A DNA stretch of 8,299 bases from JBDUDK01 sp040002995 (GTDB lineage Bacteria; Actinomycetota; Acidimicrobiia; Acidimicrobiales; Ilumatobacteraceae). The stretch is taken from assembly GCA_040002995.1 (NCBI GenBank), contig JBDUDK010000120.1, forward strand, positions 1-8,299, in the 5' to 3' direction. Of the stretch, positions 5,760-8,299 are shown piece after piece (position 1 is the stretch's first letter; each line of letters opens with the position of its first letter). The notes under the pieces were generated by a model. That model worked only from the letters and a program-made list of their open reading frames with translations, was not told the DNA's origin and ran no database searches. A program made the position numbers and the translations under genes.

Positions 5760-6896
5760 GTGGACACCGTGCGCATCGGGCTGATCGGCGCGGGGTTCAT
5801 GGGCAAGATTCACACGATCGCCTATCGAAACGCGGCGCTCTTGTTCGGCGCGGACATACCCCCGATCGAACAGGCGGTGGTCACGGACTTCGAACCTGCG
5901 CTCGCCGAGTACGCGGTGCGCCACTGGGGATGGGCGCACGCCGTTTCGGGCTGGCAGGAGGTAACGGGCGACGACGATGTCGACCTCGTCGACATCTGCA
6001 CACCGAACGACGCGCATGTCGACATCGCGCTCGACGCGATGTCGAGGGGCAAGCACGTGTTGTGCGAAAAGCCGTTGGCGGTCACGGCCGATGATGCATA
6101 CCGACTCGTGCTGGCGGCGCAGGCATCGGACCGGATCACTCAGGTCGGGTTCGTCTACCGCCAGTGGCCGGCCGTGGCGATGGCGAGGCGCCTCATCGAC
6201 GAAGGCGTGATCGGTTCTGTTCGCACCGCTCGCGCCCGGTTCCTGCTCGACTACAACAGCGACCCCGATGTGGCGATGAGCTGGCGATTCGATCGGGCTC
6301 GGGCGGGCTCGGGTGCGCTCGGCGATGTCGGCTCGCATTGCATCGACCTGCTGCAATATCTGGTCGGCCCGATCACGAACGTGACGGCCCGTATGCACAC
6401 GTTCATCCCGGTGCGAAGTGACCGCGACGGCCGCGCCGTCGACGTGACCGTCGACGACCAGACGGAGATCCTGGCCGAGTTCGAGTCGGGTGCCACCGGG
6501 ACGATCCTCGCGTCGTGGGCGGCCACCGGCCACAAATGTGACCTGGGTTTCGAGTTGATTGGCTCGACCGGTTCCGTCGAGTTCGGGTGGGAGCGCTCGA
6601 ACGAGTTGCGCTTCTATGACAGTCGCGACCGCGTCGACCGTCGGGGCTTCCGCACTGTGCTGCTGGGTCCCGTTCACCCCGGGGCCGACGGCATCCACAC
6701 CGTGGCCGCGCAGGGCCTCGGTTACATCGACGCGTTCGTCGTGGCGGCGCGTAACACGCTTCGCAACGTCGCGGCGGGGCGCGTGCTTTCGGGGCCGACG
6801 TTCGTCGACGGCTTGCGCGTCGCGGAGGTAACCGACGCGGTGATCGAGGCCGCCACCACCGGAACCACCGTCGCCGTGCAGCGGCGCCCGCTCTGA
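5760..6896 (+). CDS. Gfo/Idh/MocA-family NAD(P)-dependent oxidoreductase
   Basis: A 378-residue cytoplasmic dehydrogenase of the glucose-fructose oxidoreductase/inositol dehydrogenase family. The N-terminal Rossmann domain has VRIGLIGAGFMGKIH (4-18, GxGxxG at 10-15), an acidic residue at the end of strand two (Asp43, which favours NAD), ICTPNDAH (79-86) and the hallmark CEKPLAV (102-108, Lys104). The C-terminal substrate domain carries GALGDVGSHCIDLLQYL (185-201). Asp189 and His193 keep the D-x3-H spacing of the catalytic pair known from inositol 2-dehydrogenase, so a Lys-Asp-His set is present. GTG 5760 is chosen because TAGGCT ends eight bases upstream; GTG 5769 is an alternative. It is tail to tail with the IolE-like gene. 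A sugar or cyclitol oxidation is likely; the specific substrate is not determined. Confidence 0.92.
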   Translation: MDTVRIGLIGAGFMGKIHTIAYRNAALLFGADIPPIEQAVVTDFEPALAEYAVRHWGWAHAVSGWQEVTGDDDVDLVDICTPNDAHVDIALDAMSRGKHVLCEKPLAVTADDAYRLVLAAQASDRITQVGFVYRQWPAVAMARRLIDEGVIGSVRTARARFLLDYNSDPDVAMSWRFDRARAGSGALGDVGSHCIDLLQYLVGPITNVTARMHTFIPVRSDRDGRAVDVTVDDQTEILAEFESGATGTILASWAATGHKCDLGFELIGSTGSVEFGWERSNELRFYDSRDRVDRRGFRTVLLGPVHPGADGIHTVAAQGLGYIDAFVVAARNTLRNVAAGRVLSGPTFVDGLRVAEVTDAVIEAATTGTTVAVQRRPL

Positions 6897-6900
6897 CCTT

Positions 6901-7785
6901 TCAGATACCGAGACCGCGTAGATAGTCGAGGCTGGCCCGGGCGTCGTCGAGCGGACTCGTCGGCAGGCGGGCGTCACGGTCCTGCTCGACGGTGCCGGGC
7001 CCGTCGAAGCCGCTCTTGAGCTGCGCGGCGAGCGCGTTGAAGTCGACCGCGCCTCTACCTAGCGGGCAGAAGACGCCGAGCGACACCGCGTCGAAGAAAG
7101 CGATCGACTCGTTTACGACGCGCTGATGGACGATGGGATTGATGTCTTTGAAATGCAGGTACTGCACCCGGTCGCGGTGCTGGGCAAGGAAAGCCACCGG
7201 GTCGATGCCCGCATAGGCGAAATGCCCGGTATCGATGCACAGTTCGAGACCGTCGGATTCCGTATCGGCGAGCACCTGCTCGACCTCGTCCTCGAACTCC
7301 ACCCAGCTCCCTGCATGCGGGTGAAGCACGGGAGTGAGCTTGTGATCCAACGCGACGCGAGAGACGGCGCGAAGCCCGTCGAGCAGATCGCGATACGCGT
7401 CGTTCTTCAGGCGGGGCGCCGCGTCGGGGCGCCCTGCGGTGGCGGCCCGTTCGTCGCCGACCAAGTCGATGACGACGAGGTAATTGCCGCCGAGCGCGGC
7501 GATCCGCTCGCTGGTCCGGCGGGCGGTGTCGCAGATTTCGTCGTGGCGCGCCCGGTTCTCCATCGGTTCGAAGACGTACGACCCGGCGACCCCGAGTCCT
7601 CGGGCATCGAGCTCGGCCCGTACCCGCATATCGTCATCGGGGAGGTAGCCGAGGGGTCCGAGCTCGCACCACTGGTAGCCGGCCTCGCCGATCTCGCTGA
7701 ACACCGTCTCCCAACTCGGAATGCCGGGAGCGTCGGCGAAATCGACACCCCACGACACAGGTCCGTTCGCAATGCGCAGACTCAT
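6901..7785 (-). CDS. IolE-like TIM-barrel sugar isomerase/inosose dehydratase
   Basis: A 294-residue xylose-isomerase-like TIM barrel (AP endonuclease 2 superfamily). The N-terminus IANGPVSWGVDFADAP (5-20) resembles the start of myo-inosose-2 dehydratase (IolE) and relatives. Candidate metal and active-site residues sit in the expected order: LHPHAGSWVE (154-163), CIDTGHFAYAG (183-193, Asp185/His188), LHFKD (210-214, His211) and TVEQDRD (265-271, Glu267). FCPLGRGAVDF (239-249) matches the loop of IolE-type proteins. GAGAGGGG seven bases before the ATG is a good ribosome-binding site. Its gene is divergent from the hydroxyacid dehydrogenase (47 bases between starts) and converges with the Gfo/Idh/MocA oxidoreductase, leaving four bases between stops. 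The neighbours fit oxidation followed by dehydration or isomerisation of a sugar or inositol. Family assignment is firm; IolE activity is an inference, and a hydroxypyruvate or sugar-phosphate isomerase is possible. Confidence 0.88.
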   Translation of the reverse strand: MSLRIANGPVSWGVDFADAPGIPSWETVFSEIGEAGYQWCELGPLGYLPDDDMRVRAELDARGLGVAGSYVFEPMENRARHDEICDTARRTSERIAALGGNYLVVIDLVGDERAATAGRPDAAPRLKNDAYRDLLDGLRAVSRVALDHKLTPVLHPHAGSWVEFEDEVEQVLADTESDGLELCIDTGHFAYAGIDPVAFLAQHRDRVQYLHFKDINPIVHQRVVNESIAFFDAVSLGVFCPLGRGAVDFNALAAQLKSGFDGPGTVEQDRDARLPTSPLDDARASLDYLRGLGI

Positions 7786-7792
7786 CCTGACG

Positions 7793-7800
7793 CCCCTCTC
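7793..7800 (-). promoter_or_regulatory. Ribosome-binding site of the IolE-like gene
   Basis: On the minus strand GAGAGGGG (7800 down to 7793) lies seven bases before the ATG at 7785, supporting that start. Unlike its divergent neighbour, this gene has a leader. Confidence 0.6.
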
Positions 7801-7809
7801 GCGGCCGGG

Positions 7810-7829
7810 GTGAACAATGGCAGGCTCAC
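7810..7829. promoter_or_regulatory. Divergent promoter region with imperfect inverted repeat
   Basis: The 47-base gap between the IolE-like gene and the hydroxyacid dehydrogenase contains GTGAAC (7810-7815) and GCTCAC (7824-7829), which are inverted copies matching at five of six positions within a 20-base element. It overlaps the -10-like CAGGCT of the rightward gene and lies in the leader or promoter of the leftward one, a suitable place for a shared operator. The arms are short, so chance is a real alternative. Confidence 0.25.
7821..7826 (+). promoter_or_regulatory. Candidate -10 box for leaderless expression of the hydroxyacid dehydrogenase
   Basis: CAGGCT, one base from TANNNT and five of six identical to the TAGGCT before the oxidoreductase, ends six bases before the ATG at 7833. 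No Shine-Dalgarno sequence is present in front of this ATG. Confidence 0.38.
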
Positions 7830-7832
7830 GAT

Positions 7833-8299
7833 ATGACGACGACGAGTCGCGCGGGCGAAGTGCTGGTGACGTTCCCGGGATACGACCCCGAAGGGGAACG
7901 CACCGGTCGGGTGCTCGCCGATGCGGGACTGTCGATTCGCCTCGCTCCCAAGACCGGCCAGCGTTCGACGGTCGAACTGAGGGAACTGCTCGGCGATGCC
8001 GTCGGGGCCATCGTGAGCACCGATCCGTTCCAGCGCGCCGTGCTCCAGGCGAGTCCGAAGCTCAAGGTGATCGCGCGCGTCGGGGTCGGTGTCGACACCG
8101 TCGACGTGGACGCCGCCACCGACTGCGGCGTAGTCGTGACGACGACACCGGGTGCCAACGACGAGACGGTCGCCGACCACACGATGGCCCTCATCCTGGG
8201 CCTCGTGCGGCGCATCGCCGAGCACGATCGTTCCCTGCGCGACGGCCGGTGGGACCGCGGCGGGGCGTTGACGCCCGGCGACCTGCGAGGGGCAACGGT
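7833..8299 (+). CDS. D-2-hydroxyacid dehydrogenase, phosphoglycerate dehydrogenase-like (N-terminal part)
   Basis: The first 155 codons are in the window; the frame is still open at its end. After MTTTSRAGEVLVTFPGYDPEG comes the flavodoxin-like substrate-binding domain of D-isomer-specific 2-hydroxyacid dehydrogenases. LKVIARVGVGVDTVDVDAA (about 87-105) is the conserved RxGxGxDxVD segment. It is followed by GVVVTTTPGANDETVADHTMALIL (about 109-132), the 'N-x-x-x-V-A-x-H/E' stretch where the chain crosses into the NAD domain, and then RDGRWDR (about 143-149). The sequence stops at GDLRGAT, just before the expected GxGxxG NAD-binding loop and the catalytic Arg, Glu and His, so catalytic completeness cannot be checked. 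3-Phosphoglycerate dehydrogenase (SerA) is the closest pattern, but its place in a sugar cluster suggests a side-pathway hydroxyacid. It lacks a Shine-Dalgarno site and probably starts leaderless. Confidence 0.87.
   Translation, partial: MTTTSRAGEVLVTFPGYDPEGERTGRVLADAGLSIRLAPKTGQRSTVELRELLGDAVGAIVSTDPFQRAVLQASPKLKVIARVGVGVDTVDVDAATDCGVVVTTTPGANDETVADHTMALILGLVRRIAEHDRSLRDGRWDRGGALTPGDLRGAT

Noticed and set aside
5745..6977. 410-codon open frame on the minus strand opposite the oxidoreductase
   Set aside because: It is in exact codon register with the sense gene, so it stays open simply because TTA, CTA and TCA codons are rare there. It has no recognisable domain and is rich in Arg, His, Asp and Val, as expected of antisense translation.
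7126..7836. 236-codon plus-strand open frame opposite the IolE-like gene
   Set aside because: In register with the minus-strand gene, whose metal-binding motifs and ribosome-binding site are convincing; the antisense product resembles nothing.
1..8299. Mobile elements, CRISPR repeats, phage or defence genes
   Set aside because: No transposase or integrase, no direct repeat arrays, no target-site duplications and no abrupt compositional shift; all sizeable genes belong to ordinary metabolic or transport families.

Overview
The window is gene-dense, high-GC DNA. Intergenic gaps are short, GTG starts occur, and antisense frames stay open because TTA, CTA and TCA codons are rare. Several genes appear to begin directly downstream of a TANNNT -10 box without a Shine-Dalgarno sequence. 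Together with the protein families (xanthine dehydrogenase-type molybdoenzyme, actinobacterial-style FtsX permease, cyclic-nucleotide-binding protein next to PPK2, IolE/Gfo-Idh-MocA enzymes), this suggests a chromosomal segment of a free-living actinobacterium, perhaps of the Acidimicrobiia type. The phylum is an inference; the class is a guess. I see no rRNA, tRNA, CRISPR array, insertion sequence, phage gene or attachment site.

Layout. Bases 1-831 hold the last codons of a molybdopterin-binding dehydrogenase subunit and then a nitroreductase-family flavoprotein with a good ribosome-binding site; a strong hairpin (933-956) may end this transcript. Bases 1012-2843 are a two-gene unit: a protein with an uncharacterised N-terminal region and a C-terminal cyclic-nucleotide-binding domain, joined by an ATGA stop/start overlap to a PPK2-family polyphosphate kinase. 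Bases 2918-5434 encode an 838-residue FtsX/MacB-like ABC permease with no ATPase gene beside it. It meets, tail to tail with one base between stops, a small minus-strand gene of unknown function (5436-5660).

Bases 5760-8299 form a likely carbohydrate or cyclitol module: a Gfo/Idh/MocA NAD(P)-dependent dehydrogenase (plus), an IolE-like TIM-barrel isomerase/dehydratase (minus, tail to tail with a 4-base gap) and the N-terminal part of a D-2-hydroxyacid (phosphoglycerate-type) dehydrogenase (plus, divergent from the isomerase and cut by the window end). An oxidation at one carbon followed by dehydration or isomerisation, as in inositol catabolism, would be consistent with this set, but the substrate cannot be read from the sequence.

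Most of the window is ordinary core or accessory metabolism. The items most worth a second look are the translationally coupled cyclic-nucleotide-sensor/PPK2 pair, the recurrent leaderless-type starts, the permease without a partner, and the small unassigned gene with its own promoter.
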